Below, piece by piece: positions 17,586 through 27,059 of a DNA stretch of 64,000 nucleotides (its first letter is position 1; every line of letters starts with the position of its first letter). Source of the DNA: an uncultured Collinsella sp. (GTDB lineage Bacteria > Actinomycetota > Coriobacteriia > Coriobacteriales > Coriobacteriaceae); NCBI GenBank assembly GCA_934650095.1, contig CAKUFT010000002.1, forward strand, positions 1 to 64,000, read 5' to 3'. The notes beneath the pieces were generated by a model. That model had not been told where the DNA came from and did not search any database. It saw only the letters and a program-made list of their open reading frames with translations. Made by a program: the position numbers and the translations under genes.

Positions 17586-18257
17586 GTGGATAACACCGAC
17601 AAAATATCGCTGGGAGGCGTGCTCACGCGCGAGCAGTTTTTGCTGCCCGAGATGCGCATCGTCGCCGCGTTGCGCCTAGACGGCATGAGTGACGACGACA
17701 TCATCGCGCGCGTTGAGCACGACAACCTGTTTCAGTATCCCACCGAGCGCATGCTTGCCGATCGCGCCCGCGTGTGCCTGCGTCGCTTCGATGCCGTAGC
17801 GCTCGACGAGTCGCAGTGCGCTGCCCGCGGCATCGACAAGGACGCCGCCGACCAGGCGGTCACGCGCATCATGGACCTGATCGCCAACGGCATGCCCGAC
17901 CAGGCAGCTCAAGCCAATCTGTTTGCCATGATGTGCCGCTACGTTATGGTTCGTGAGCTTATCCAGGTGGAGATTGGCGAGCGCATGGCCAACTTCGACT
18001 ACACCTTTACCGACGTTGACCTCAACGCGTTTGTCACCCGTTTTCAGGTTGAGCACGCCGAGGCCGTCAAATGGTCGGACGCCACGCTGGACCGCATTAA
18101 GAGCACCCTGCGCCAGATTCTGCGCAGTGCCGGTTTTAAGGCCTCGCAGCGCACTGATGCGCTCCAGCCCCTGCTGCTGGACCCGGACGTAGAACAGGCC
18201 ATCCGCGACCTGGGCGACATGGACGCCCTCGCTGCGCTTACCGGGCAGGTGATGTAG
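17586..18257 (+). CDS. brxA: BREX protein BrxA (DUF1819)
   Basis: A 223-aa protein with the BrxA core LTREQFLLPEMRIVAALRLDG followed by DNLFQYPTER, the most conserved stretch of the family. BrxA is a small helical DNA-binding protein required for type 1 BREX defence. GTG 17586 is preferred because a GGAG site lies upstream and the family fold starts close to it; an ATG 51 bp earlier is in frame but poorly placed. brxB follows after 3 bp. Confidence 0.9.
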   Translation: MDNTDKISLGGVLTREQFLLPEMRIVAALRLDGMSDDDIIARVEHDNLFQYPTERMLADRARVCLRRFDAVALDESQCAARGIDKDAADQAVTRIMDLIANGMPDQAAQANLFAMMCRYVMVRELIQVEIGERMANFDYTFTDVDLNAFVTRFQVEHAEAVKWSDATLDRIKSTLRQILRSAGFKASQRTDALQPLLLDPDVEQAIRDLGDMDALAALTGQVM

Positions 18258-18260
18258 CCC

Positions 18261-18884
18261 ATGCCAATAAACCAGCCGCACATTCGCCCGCGCAACCGCG
18301 CCGAGCGCATCCACGAGGACTTCGATCATCGTCGCGCGGCCCTGCGCGAGCGCCTGCAAGACCAGGACTTTTTGGCCAACAAGGGCATCGGCAACGAGAT
18401 CGGCTTCTACACGTTTTGCTACGACCCCTCGTTGGAGTTTGAGTGCCGCGCCTACGTGGACGAGCTCATGGCGGACGCCCAGGCCGGCAAGCTCCCGTGC
18501 AACCTGCAGGTCTTTAACCTGTACGACGTGATGCTCGAGATTTGCGAGCAGCGCCGTATTCTGCGTGCGATTCCCCGCCGCGAGGCAAAGATCGGCTCGG
18601 AGGCGCAGGTCAAGGAGCTGCAGAAGCCTTGCAGCTCCAAGAGCTTTGCCCAGTACCTGCTCGAGCACACCCAGCCGCACCAGCCCGGCGACGTGATCTT
18701 GCTCACGGGCGTGGGCGAGGTCTTTCCGCTGCTGCGCGTGCACAACCTGCTCAACGACATGCTTGCCGATTTTGGCACCGTGCCCGTCGTCGTCATGTAC
18801 CCTGGCAGCTTTGATGGCCGCCAGCTCAAGTTGTTCAACAAAGAGAACGCCAGCAACTATTACCGCGCGTTCGATATTTCTTAG
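18261..18884 (+). CDS. brxB: BREX protein BrxB (DUF1788)
   Basis: A 207-aa protein of the DUF1788 family. The conserved C-terminal segment VILLTGVGEVFPLLRVHNLLN and PVVVMYPGSFDGRQLKLFN mark it clearly; the fold is P-loop-like but lacks a usable Walker A. BrxB is essential in type 1 BREX and is thought to take part in a complex with BrxC and PglZ. It starts 3 bp after brxA and ends 9 bp before brxC, so the three form one tight transcript. Confidence 0.9.
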   Translation: MPINQPHIRPRNRAERIHEDFDHRRAALRERLQDQDFLANKGIGNEIGFYTFCYDPSLEFECRAYVDELMADAQAGKLPCNLQVFNLYDVMLEICEQRRILRAIPRREAKIGSEAQVKELQKPCSSKSFAQYLLEHTQPHQPGDVILLTGVGEVFPLLRVHNLLNDMLADFGTVPVVVMYPGSFDGRQLKLFNKENASNYYRAFDIS

Positions 18885-18893
18885 GAGCGACAG

Positions 18894-21800
18894 ATGATCA
18901 TCCAAGACCTGTTTTCCAAGGACATCAACCGTTCCATCAACGGCGTCGTTAAGGTGCAGGACGCCAGTGACGATTCGGTGCGCCAGGAGCTCGATGAGTA
19001 CGTGGTGACGCGCGAGCTGCAGGGCCACTTTGCGCATTTCTTCGAGGCATACGATCGCGCCCTCGATGTTCCCACCGACAACATGGGCGTGTGGATCAGC
19101 GGCTTCTTTGGCTCCGGTAAATCGCACTTCCTCAAGATGCTCTCGTATCTGCTGCAAAACGACATCATCGCCGGCAAGCCCGCCGTCGATTACTTTAAGG
19201 GCAAGATCTCCGACCCCATGGTTGCCGCCAAGGTTCGTCGCTGCTGCGGGGTTCCCACCGAGGCGATTCTGTTTAACATCGACAGCAAGGGCGGCCAGTG
19301 GAAAGAGGGCGACACCTCGCGCACGGCCCTGCTGCGTGCCTTTGAGCGCGTGTTCTTTGAGCACCTGGGCTTTTTTGGCGAGGACCTTAAGCTCGCACGC
19401 CTGGAGCAGCATATCGATAGCAAGGGCAAGACGCAGGAGTTCCGCGCTGCCTACGAGCGCATCGGCGGCGGCAGCTGGCTCGAGGACCGCGAGAGCTATA
19501 GCTACTTTGAGGACGACATCGTCGAGGCCCTGCAAGAGGTCCTGGGCATGAGCGAGCAGGCCGCACGCCACTGGTTCGACGGCACCGAGGACGACGCCAT
19601 CGCCGCCGATACCTTTGCCAAGATGGTCAAGCAGTATGCCGACAAGCGCGCCGAGGAGTGCGACGGCGAGTTCCGCCTGCTGTTTATGGCCGACGAGGTG
19701 GGTCAGTTTATTGGTTCTGATGCCGACATGAGCACGAGCCTGATGCTGTCGCTGCAGACGCTTGTCGAGGAGCTGGGCAGCCGCTGCGGCGGTCGCGTGT
19801 GGGTTATGGTGACTAGTCAGGAGGCCATCGACGAGGTCGCCATGATCGTGGGTGACGACTTCTCCAAGATTCAGGGCCGCTTTAACACGCGCCTTTCGCT
19901 CTCCAGCTCCAGCGTGGACGAGGTCATCCAGCGCCGCGTGCTGCAAAAGAACGACGCTGCCACGGCAAAGCTCCAGCAGGACTACGAGGCCCAGAGCACC
20001 GTGCTCAAAAACGTGTTCAGCTTCGATGGGTCACGCAGCAACCTGATCGGCTACGCCAGCCGTAACGACTTTACGGCTAGTTACCCCTTTGTGGACTATC
20101 AGTTTAAGGTGCTGCCCGACGTTATGACCGAGGTGCGCAAGCACGGCGTTAAGGCCAAGCATATGTCTACGGGCGAGCGCTCCATGCTTTCGGCCTTCCA
20201 GGAATCGGCTCAGGCCATCCAGGACCAAGAGGTGGGCGCGTTGGTGCCGTTCTGGCGCTTCTTCGATACCATCGCCAAGGATCTGGAGCATGGCGTGATC
20301 CAGGTGGTCACGACTGCCGAGCGTGCGGCCGAGGATGGCCATGGTCTTAAGGCCCAGGACGTTAAGGTCCTAAAGCTGCTGTACCTGATCCGCTACATCG
20401 ACTACATCAAGTCCAACGTCGAGAACATTTCCATCCTCATGGTCGATGGCATGGACGTGGACAAGGCTGCCCTTAAGGACAGCGTCAAGGAGTCGCTTAA
20501 CCGCCTGGTTCGCGAGAACTACGTGGCGCGTCAGGGTGACACCTACAACTTCCTTACGGACGAGGAGCAGGACATTTCGCGTGCCATCAACGAGACGCCG
20601 GTGGACGCTACCCTGATTATCGAGGGCATTAAAAAGTCGCTCTTTAGCGGCATCTATACGGCAACCAAGCTGCGCGTGGGCGCCAACGATTTCCCCTTCG
20701 ACCGCTATGTGGACGATTCGGCTTACGGCGTTGCTCAGGGCGGCATGAAGCTCAATGTTGTCACGGTGGCCGACGATCTCTCGCGTGCCGACGACGCCGA
20801 GCTTGCCGTGAAGTCGGCCAATATCGCGTTGGTGATCCTTGCCGATGACGTCGACTATTTCGACGATCTGCAGAATGCAGCCAAGATTCGCAAGTACCGC
20901 AAGACCATCAATACCGAGGCCCTTCCGTCTTCGACCCAGCAGATTATCCAGGGAAAGATGCAGGATGCCACCATCGCCGAGCGCGAGGCGGCCGAGCTGC
21001 TGAAGGACGCCGTGCTGCACGCCCGTGTGGCCGTAAACGGCTCCATGGTTAACATTCGCGCCACCAAGCCGGCCGACGTGTTTGACCAGGCCCTGTCCAA
21101 GCTGACAGATGCCATCTTTACCAAGGCCGACTATATCGCCGACCCCGCCAAGACCGATGAGGACATTCGCGCCACGCTGCGCGGTGCCAACCAGATGGCG
21201 CTCGACGGCCAAAGCTCCAACAACGCCCGTGCCGAAAAGGAGGTTGCGGACTTTTTGCACCTGCAGACGCGCATGTCGCTTAACACGACTATGGGCGACC
21301 TGCAGCGCAAGTTCCAGAACGCTCCCTATGGCTGGCGCGAGATCGACATTGCCAACGTGGTGGCCCAGCTGGTGGTTTCGCAGCGCGCAACCATTACGGC
21401 CGCCGGCGCCAATGTTGCCCCTACAGACCTGCGCATTGTTTCGTTCCTGCGCAAAGACGCCGACAAGGCCCAGGTACGCGAGCGCGTTAAGATGAGCGAT
21501 GAGCTCATCAAGAAGGTCAACAGGGTGCTGCGCGAGATCTTCGATGCCAAGCGCGACATTACTAACGAGGACGAGCTTACCGCCACGGTGGTCGATACGC
21601 TTACGGGCTTCAAAAACGAGTGCGTGGAACTCACGAACAACTACTTTACAGGCCTTGCCCCGGCCTATCCGTATCCGGGACTGAAGGTGCTGGAGGACGG
21701 CATTAAGCTGACCACGAGCCTGCTGAACAACCAAAACGACGCCCAGACGCTGTTCAATGCCTTCGTTAAAGCTCAGGACGATCTGGACGACTGGAAAGAG

Positions 21801-22553
21801 GACTACGACCAGGTCGTGTTCTTCTTCGAGAGCCAAAAGCCCGTTTTTGATAAGGCCGTTGAGTTTATGGGCCTCATGAAGGACGAGGGCTTCTATATGG
21901 ACTCCAACGCCCAGGCGGTCGAGGCCAACAAACGCATTGAGCAGATCCTAAAGAACTCGCGCCCGTATCGCGAGGTTCGCGAGCTTCACGAACTGATGGA
22001 TCCCGTCATGGCTGCCCACAAGCAGATGGTCGATGCCAAGCGCAAGGAGGCGCTGGACGATATCGCCGCCCAGATGGCCCAGGTGCACGAATACGCCCAG
22101 AGCCAGGACGGCTACGCCAAGCTGGCCGAGCGTGTCATCGAGAACGCCGGCCGCATGGCCAAGTCGTTTGAGGGCCGTGCGCACAGCGCCACCAAGGCGA
22201 GCGAGCTTGCTGCGCTCAAGCAGCAGCTGATTGAGTATTGCGACCGCGCATGCGAGAAGATCGATAGCGCCATCGAGGAAGAGAAGGCGCGCCAGCAGCG
22301 CGAGAGCCGCCAGAAGGAAGTCACGTCCACCGGCGAGATTGTCACCACGATCAAAGACAACGACAAGGACGCCACGACGACCGGAAAGCCCGAGCCTGCA
22401 CCTGCTCCCAAGAAGATTAAAAAGCTGCGCCTGGCCGACCTGGGCGAGCGCAAAAAGCTGGAGAGCGAAAGCGACATCGATGCCTACCTTGGTCAGCTCC
22501 GCGCACGTCTGCTTGCCGAGCTGCAAGACAACGACGCCATCCGTCTGAGCTAA
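18894..22553 (+). CDS. brxC: BREX ATPase BrxC
   Basis: A 1219-aa AAA-type ATPase. Walker A is GFFGSGKSH at residues about 70-78, and Walker B with the sensor glutamate is LLFMADEVGQF. The length matches BrxC/PglY (about 1200 aa). The C-terminal third is coiled coil with a Lys/Pro-rich linker (about residues 1160-1185) before a final conserved LRLADLGERK segment. BrxC powers the BREX complex that methylates host DNA and blocks phage replication. AGGAGCGAC precedes the ATG. It is 30 bp ahead of pglX. Confidence 0.93.
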   Translation: MIIQDLFSKDINRSINGVVKVQDASDDSVRQELDEYVVTRELQGHFAHFFEAYDRALDVPTDNMGVWISGFFGSGKSHFLKMLSYLLQNDIIAGKPAVDYFKGKISDPMVAAKVRRCCGVPTEAILFNIDSKGGQWKEGDTSRTALLRAFERVFFEHLGFFGEDLKLARLEQHIDSKGKTQEFRAAYERIGGGSWLEDRESYSYFEDDIVEALQEVLGMSEQAARHWFDGTEDDAIAADTFAKMVKQYADKRAEECDGEFRLLFMADEVGQFIGSDADMSTSLMLSLQTLVEELGSRCGGRVWVMVTSQEAIDEVAMIVGDDFSKIQGRFNTRLSLSSSSVDEVIQRRVLQKNDAATAKLQQDYEAQSTVLKNVFSFDGSRSNLIGYASRNDFTASYPFVDYQFKVLPDVMTEVRKHGVKAKHMSTGERSMLSAFQESAQAIQDQEVGALVPFWRFFDTIAKDLEHGVIQVVTTAERAAEDGHGLKAQDVKVLKLLYLIRYIDYIKSNVENISILMVDGMDVDKAALKDSVKESLNRLVRENYVARQGDTYNFLTDEEQDISRAINETPVDATLIIEGIKKSLFSGIYTATKLRVGANDFPFDRYVDDSAYGVAQGGMKLNVVTVADDLSRADDAELAVKSANIALVILADDVDYFDDLQNAAKIRKYRKTINTEALPSSTQQIIQGKMQDATIAEREAAELLKDAVLHARVAVNGSMVNIRATKPADVFDQALSKLTDAIFTKADYIADPAKTDEDIRATLRGANQMALDGQSSNNARAEKEVADFLHLQTRMSLNTTMGDLQRKFQNAPYGWREIDIANVVAQLVVSQRATITAAGANVAPTDLRIVSFLRKDADKAQVRERVKMSDELIKKVNRVLREIFDAKRDITNEDELTATVVDTLTGFKNECVELTNNYFTGLAPAYPYPGLKVLEDGIKLTTSLLNNQNDAQTLFNAFVKAQDDLDDWKEDYDQVVFFFESQKPVFDKAVEFMGLMKDEGFYMDSNAQAVEANKRIEQILKNSRPYREVRELHELMDPVMAAHKQMVDAKRKEALDDIAAQMAQVHEYAQSQDGYAKLAERVIENAGRMAKSFEGRAHSATKASELAALKQQLIEYCDRACEKIDSAIEEEKARQQRESRQKEVTSTGEIVTTIKDNDKDATTTGKPEPAPAPKKIKKLRLADLGERKKLESESDIDAYLGQLRARLLAELQDNDAIRLS

Positions 22554-22583
22554 CCAAGAACCACCGGGGAAGGGGAGATCGCC

Positions 22584-25133
22584 ATGAACGATACCGCCAT
22601 CAAGAACTACTGCATCTGGGCCCGCAACGAGCTCATCGCCGGCGTCGAGGCCCGCATGAGGCTCTACGACGTGGCCGAGGGCGCCGAGCCCGCCGGCGCC
22701 ACGGCGGTGGGCGGGCGCGCCCTGTCCCCGGAGGAGACCGAGTGGCGCGACGCCCTGCTGCGCGCAGGGGCCGAGGAGGGTTTCGCCCACCTGCGCGACC
22801 GCGCCGCCTACACCTGGTTCAACCGCATCGCCGCCGTGCGCTACATGGAGGTCCACGACTTCCTGCCCTCCCGCGTCCGCATGTTCACCCGCCCCGCCGC
22901 CGACGGCGGCTGGGAGCTGGGCAGCCAGGCGGTGGACGAGGCGCTCGACGTGGAGATCGAGGGCGCCGACCCCGCCCGCATCGCCGAGCTCAAGCAGGCC
23001 GGCGAGGACGGGCCGCTCTTCCGCTACCTGTTCCTGGCCCAGTGCGCCGAGCTCTCCGGGTGCCTCCCCGGCGTGTTCCAGCCCGTGGACGCCTGCATGG
23101 CGCTGCTGCTGCCGGCCAACCTCATGGACCCCGACGGCGTCATCGGCCGCATGGTGGGCGACATCCCCGAGGAGGACTGGGAAAACGTCTTGCTTTTGGG
23201 CTGGATGTATCAGTACTACAACGCCGAGCGAAAGGCCGAGGTCGATGCTGCCGTCAAAAAAGGCGCAAAGGTCGAGACGAACGACCTTGCGCCCAAGACG
23301 CAGCTCTTTACTCCCGACTGGATCGTGCGCTATATGGTCGATAACTCCCTCGGCCGCCTGTGGATGCTCAACAATCCCCAGAGCCCTCTTCGGGAGCAGA
23401 TGTCGTACTACATCGAGTCCGACGCGGAGCATGAGGACTACATTCATATCTCTAGCCCCGAGGACATCACGTTCTGCGATCCGGCGTGTGGCTCGGCGCA
23501 CATCCTTGCTTACGCATTTGAACTGCTGGTGCAGATGTATCTTGAGCGTGGCTACCCTGAGCGCGAGATCCCTGAGCTTATCTTGACGAAGAACCTGTAC
23601 GGCATGGAGATTGACCCCCGCGCCGGGCAGTTTGCCAGCCTGGTTCTTGCCATGTGCTCCCGTGAGCACGACCGCCGTTTCTTTAAACGCGGCGTTTCTG
23701 CGAATATCCTCACCTTGCAGCCCGTTGCGTTCGAAGAGGGCGACCTTCCTGAAGGGTGCGCGCTTGCCAAGAAATGTTCCCTCTTGGACGCCCTTGCTCA
23801 TCTTGACGAGGTCGGATCGCTTCTTGTTCCAGACGGCGCCGACCTTGCGGCAATCCGTGAGGCTATTGAACTCTGTGGAGGTTTGCAAAGCGGTCTGTTC
23901 GAGGGCAATACTCAAGAGAAACTTAAAGTCGCGCTTGCTGACTGCGAAGCGCTGACTTCGAAGTTTTCATGCGTTGTCGCCAATCCGCCTTACCTTGGTA
24001 GCTCTTCTTTCGATTCGTTCATGTCGAAGTGGATTAAGAAGAACTACACCGACGTGAAGAGTGATCTATGCACCTGTTTTATCTCTCGCATTTTCTCGCT
24101 CACGGAGGAGGCGGGTCTTGCGGGCCTTGCAACGTCGAATAGCTGGATGTTCTTGTCGTCTTACGAGAACTTGCGCCAGCAATTGGTCGCCACTAAAACA
24201 ATTGATAGCTTGGTACAACTCTCTGTCCACGGATTCCATGGCATCGCTGCTCAGGTGTGCACATTTGTAATTAGGAACAAACATGTTGCCGACTATTGCG
24301 GCAGCTATATCAGGTTGAATGATTTCGACCATTGGTCTCTGCAGGAAGGTAAGACTCTCGAGGCGATTAGGAACCCCGACTGTGGCTGGCTCTACCGCCG
24401 CGACGCCGAGACCTTCAAACGGATTCCCGGCTTACCCATCGCCTACTGGGCTAGTGATGCCGCACGCGATTCTTTTAATTCTTTCAATTTATTAAACGGT
24501 GTCAAGAAACCTCGACAGGGGTTGGTTACCGGCAATAATGACATGTTTCTTCGTGAATGGTGGGAACCCTCAAATGCCTTGGTTGGAATTGGCCTTGCAA
24601 GTAGAGACGCTGCACTTCGCAGCGGTAAGAAATGGTTTCCTTGTAACAAGGGCGGTGGATTCCGTCGGTGGTATGGCTTCAATGACAATGTCGTAAACTG
24701 GTCGGATGATGGTTGGGCAATCCAGCATTACTTCAAAAAGGGAAAGCAAGCATCGCGTCCTCAAAATATGGATTTTTATTTCCATGAGGGTATCAGTTGG
24801 GGAACGATTTCAAGTGCGAAAATATCTATGCGATGGTCTCCTTCGGGCTCGATATCTGAGCATGCTGGGAGCATGATCTATGTAGATGCAGGGGATGAGC
24901 TGTTCTGGATTATCCTCGGATTCACCAATTCCTCCGTCGCGGACTATCTTCTGACTTTCTTGTCGCCATCAATGCGCTTTACAGAGGGCCCGGTTGGCTT
25001 ACTCCCAATTGCTGAGGAACAAAATACTACCGAGGACATTAAAGAAAGCGTGCGAGGTGCGCTCGCCATTTCACGGTCTGACTACGACTCGTTTGAAACC
25101 TCTTGGGATTTCAAGCGTCATCCCCTCGTCTAG
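22584..25133 (+). CDS. pglX: BREX methyltransferase PglX, N-terminal and target-recognition part (split gene)
   Basis: An 849-aa fragment of the BREX-1 adenine N6-methyltransferase. The SAM motif DPACGSAH is at about residues 299-306 and the catalytic NPPY at about 467-470. The target-recognition region follows (about 520-800). The chain stops right after DSFETSWDFKRHPLV, a point where ordinary PglX proteins (about 1200 aa) continue into a conserved C-terminal domain. That domain is found as a separate reading frame at 31177-32145. Base use is mosaic: the first about 600 bp are extremely GC-rich, and after about 24.0 kb the gene is clearly AT-richer. Whether the two pieces assemble, or the gene is inactive, cannot be told from sequence. 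Confidence 0.88.
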   Translation: MNDTAIKNYCIWARNELIAGVEARMRLYDVAEGAEPAGATAVGGRALSPEETEWRDALLRAGAEEGFAHLRDRAAYTWFNRIAAVRYMEVHDFLPSRVRMFTRPAADGGWELGSQAVDEALDVEIEGADPARIAELKQAGEDGPLFRYLFLAQCAELSGCLPGVFQPVDACMALLLPANLMDPDGVIGRMVGDIPEEDWENVLLLGWMYQYYNAERKAEVDAAVKKGAKVETNDLAPKTQLFTPDWIVRYMVDNSLGRLWMLNNPQSPLREQMSYYIESDAEHEDYIHISSPEDITFCDPACGSAHILAYAFELLVQMYLERGYPEREIPELILTKNLYGMEIDPRAGQFASLVLAMCSREHDRRFFKRGVSANILTLQPVAFEEGDLPEGCALAKKCSLLDALAHLDEVGSLLVPDGADLAAIREAIELCGGLQSGLFEGNTQEKLKVALADCEALTSKFSCVVANPPYLGSSSFDSFMSKWIKKNYTDVKSDLCTCFISRIFSLTEEAGLAGLATSNSWMFLSSYENLRQQLVATKTIDSLVQLSVHGFHGIAAQVCTFVIRNKHVADYCGSYIRLNDFDHWSLQEGKTLEAIRNPDCGWLYRRDAETFKRIPGLPIAYWASDAARDSFNSFNLLNGVKKPRQGLVTGNNDMFLREWWEPSNALVGIGLASRDAALRSGKKWFPCNKGGGFRRWYGFNDNVVNWSDDGWAIQHYFKKGKQASRPQNMDFYFHEGISWGTISSAKISMRWSPSGSISEHAGSMIYVDAGDELFWIILGFTNSSVADYLLTFLSPSMRFTEGPVGLLPIAEEQNTTEDIKESVRGALAISRSDYDSFETSWDFKRHPLV

Positions 25134-25141
25134 GTGCAAAT

Positions 25142-25906
25142 ATGATTGATTACGATGTTCAAACCAGATCAAACGCAAAAAGGTTACTAGCAAGCTTGGG
25201 CGATGAGCTGCCACTTAAGTGCTCGATGAGCTATGCCTTTGACGATGAATTGGGGTTTGCAATCGCGGAAATACTTAAGCGCGAGGGAGTTGTCCTTCAT
25301 TGTAGACATCTAACCACTTCGTTCGATAAAGGAGCTTCATTTCTCAGGAATGGCCTTTTGCCGTGGTCTGATGCAATTCGGCTGCCGGATTCACCTCTTG
25401 CTAGGGCGCTTGCATATGGCGGAGTTTCATATGATGCGGCCGCCGGCCTTTTGCTCAATGGCGCATATGATTCACGGCTCGATTTGAATCGGCATCTTAG
25501 ATATTTAAAGAATGACGATTGCATCAACGCTTTTCTTCACTGCGGCACGAGCGACGACTGCTATTTCGATAGCCCTGAGATGCTCCGATCGATTGCGGAT
25601 AAGATTAATAGTTCAAGGCTGAAGCGTGCTGCCGCTGAGTGGAAGATTCATTCAGTTAAAGTTTGCGTTTCCTTTTCGGTGCCTGTTGAGGCGGTCGACG
25701 TGTTGACGTTTCGTTATTCATTTGACGAAGATGGGAGAGATGCAATCTATCTTGCTCTTGCGAATACTTTGCTTGATGTTCTTGAGAGCAGGGATATGTC
25801 TGGTTCAAAGATAATTCTCAAACGAGGTATTTCGATTCCACCTGATAAGTTAATCGTATCTATCGCTGAAGACTTGGATTGGGACTATCCTGAGAACGTG
25901 CTTTAG
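25142..25906 (+). CDS. Unknown cargo protein in the pglX interruption
   Basis: A 254-aa protein I do not recognise. ATG 25142, 8 bp after the pglX fragment stop, is chosen over an in-frame ATG 39 bp upstream that would overlap pglX. Residues about 38-60 read VVLHCRHLTTSFDKGASFLRNGLLP, faintly like the His...GLL loop of ADP-ribosyltransferase-fold proteins such as DarT or RNA 2'-phosphotransferase; this is only suggestive. It is AT-richer than BREX neighbours, a sign of separate origin. It is 5 bp ahead of the HEPN-like gene, so the two may form a functional pair. Confidence 0.55.
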   Translation: MIDYDVQTRSNAKRLLASLGDELPLKCSMSYAFDDELGFAIAEILKREGVVLHCRHLTTSFDKGASFLRNGLLPWSDAIRLPDSPLARALAYGGVSYDAAAGLLLNGAYDSRLDLNRHLRYLKNDDCINAFLHCGTSDDCYFDSPEMLRSIADKINSSRLKRAAAEWKIHSVKVCVSFSVPVEAVDVLTFRYSFDEDGRDAIYLALANTLLDVLESRDMSGSKIILKRGISIPPDKLIVSIAEDLDWDYPENVL

Positions 25907-25911
25907 GATTT

Positions 25912-26508
25912 ATGATGCCTGACTATATTAAAGCTGACAAAAATGTTCTGGTTAATAAGGACTGTTGCTGGGCTAATGACGGAGTTTCTTGGGACAAAGC
26001 GGGTCAATTGATTACTCCGCTGCTAAAGTTTTATGTAGTTGAAACGCCCTCGCCTGGTTTATCTGCAAGGTCAATTCCGTTAATTGACTACGGTTGGACG
26101 CAGCCGTGGAAGAAAACCCAGCAGCTTAATAAAAAGATAAAGGGAGCTTCTACAAATCCCGATTTGTATTACTCTGCCGCTAAGCTAAATAAAATGCAGG
26201 AGGTATTGGAAAAAGCGAAACTGTTGGATTGTCCAGAACTGAGAGATAATCCGTTTGAGGCAGCGGCATTTTTAGATTGCAAGAAAAATCAAACTCTCAG
26301 CCTCTTCTATCATCTTCGCAATGGCTTTGCACATGGTCGATTTTGCATTTTTGAATTTAAGCGTGAGTATTGGTTTGCAATTGAGGATGTGACAGGCCCG
26401 GGCAAAGGCAATCCGATTGATAATCGCAGGGTGTCTGCGCGAATTGTATTGAAATACTCGACTTTGCGAAAGTGGATTAAATTGATTCAAGATGGCCCGC
26501 ATGATTGA
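25912..26508 (+). CDS. HEPN-like protein (putative RNase effector)
   Basis: A 198-aa protein. Near residue 138 is SLFYHLRNGFAHGRF, which matches the R-x4-H (RNxxxH) active-site signature of HEPN ribonucleases, set in a helical context as expected. HEPN proteins act as RNA-cleaving toxins in abortive infection and toxin-antitoxin systems, and also as non-catalytic partners. It follows the unknown 254-aa gene by 5 bp and is AT-rich like it. The chain has no transmembrane segment. The HEPN call rests on one motif and its helical surroundings. Confidence 0.6.
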   Translation: MMPDYIKADKNVLVNKDCCWANDGVSWDKAGQLITPLLKFYVVETPSPGLSARSIPLIDYGWTQPWKKTQQLNKKIKGASTNPDLYYSAAKLNKMQEVLEKAKLLDCPELRDNPFEAAAFLDCKKNQTLSLFYHLRNGFAHGRFCIFEFKREYWFAIEDVTGPGKGNPIDNRRVSARIVLKYSTLRKWIKLIQDGPHD

Positions 26509-26838
26509 TACGGATTGGCGTTTGCTATCTAGCTTGCGTCACATGCATGGCTGGCCGAAGGGGTCCATGAGTGCGTTCGCCGGATTGAACGTCCGCGTTT
26601 TTAGCAGCGGGCATGGGTTTCCTTTGGAGCAAGACTTCCCATATGAGGACACATACGGGAGTTTTTAACGCGGTTCATGCGATTTTGATATGCATAGTGC
26701 AAAATGCTGGGTGCAACAAAAAGCGGGTCGATCGTTTTGCAAGGGGGGCTTCTCTTTACGGGACGCCCTCTATTTTTATGCCGCTACAATCGGAAATTAT
26801 TGCATCGTCTGCCGTTGTATTTATTCAATCCCCAACGG

Positions 26839-27059
26839 TCATAGATCAATACCTACCGCTCGCACTTGTTGCTCAACAAATGGCGAGGTCGATGGGCTAA
26901 GTTGAAGCCAGTGCTCGGCCAAGGTGAGGGGATAGAGGGGATCGAAGTCCTCATCGTAAACGCCCCGCAGGAAGTTAAGTGGTTCCTGAAGCCTAAGCGA
27001 AAGGTTGATTGAAATGGATTTGGTGACTTCTTTTTTCCACCTGCTGTCCGATTATTATG
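26839..27059 (-). pseudogene. Possible minus-strand gene remnant overlapping the left direct repeat
   Basis: Read on the minus strand, this stretch is open from about 27059 to a TGA at 26839-26841 and gives a protein-like peptide including FLRGVYDEDFDPLYPLTL and PFVEQQVRAV. It has no start codon and is antisense to the beginning of the 27014 gene. The right direct repeat, read the same way, also gives PFVEQQVRAV. It may be the decayed 3' end of a gene that supplied the repeats; chance is not excluded. Confidence 0.25.
26853..26883 (+). repeat. 31-bp direct repeat, left copy
   Basis: Begins CTACCGCTCGCAC and contains the palindrome TTGTTGCTCAACAA. Identical over 31 bp to 30953-30983, exactly 4,100 bp away in the same orientation. 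Homology fades after it (16 of the 23 bases from 26881 match). It lies in a 505-bp gap between the HEPN-like gene and the coiled-coil gene; nothing else convincing is seen in that gap except a possible minus-strand gene remnant. Confidence 0.9.

Noticed and set aside
17676..19946. A 756-codon minus-strand frame over brxA, brxB and brxC
   Set aside because: Antisense shadow of conserved BREX genes; low-complexity composition and no ribosome site.
26613..26900. Short plus-strand frames in the gap after the HEPN-like gene
   Set aside because: No ribosome site, odd composition, and they run through the left direct repeat.
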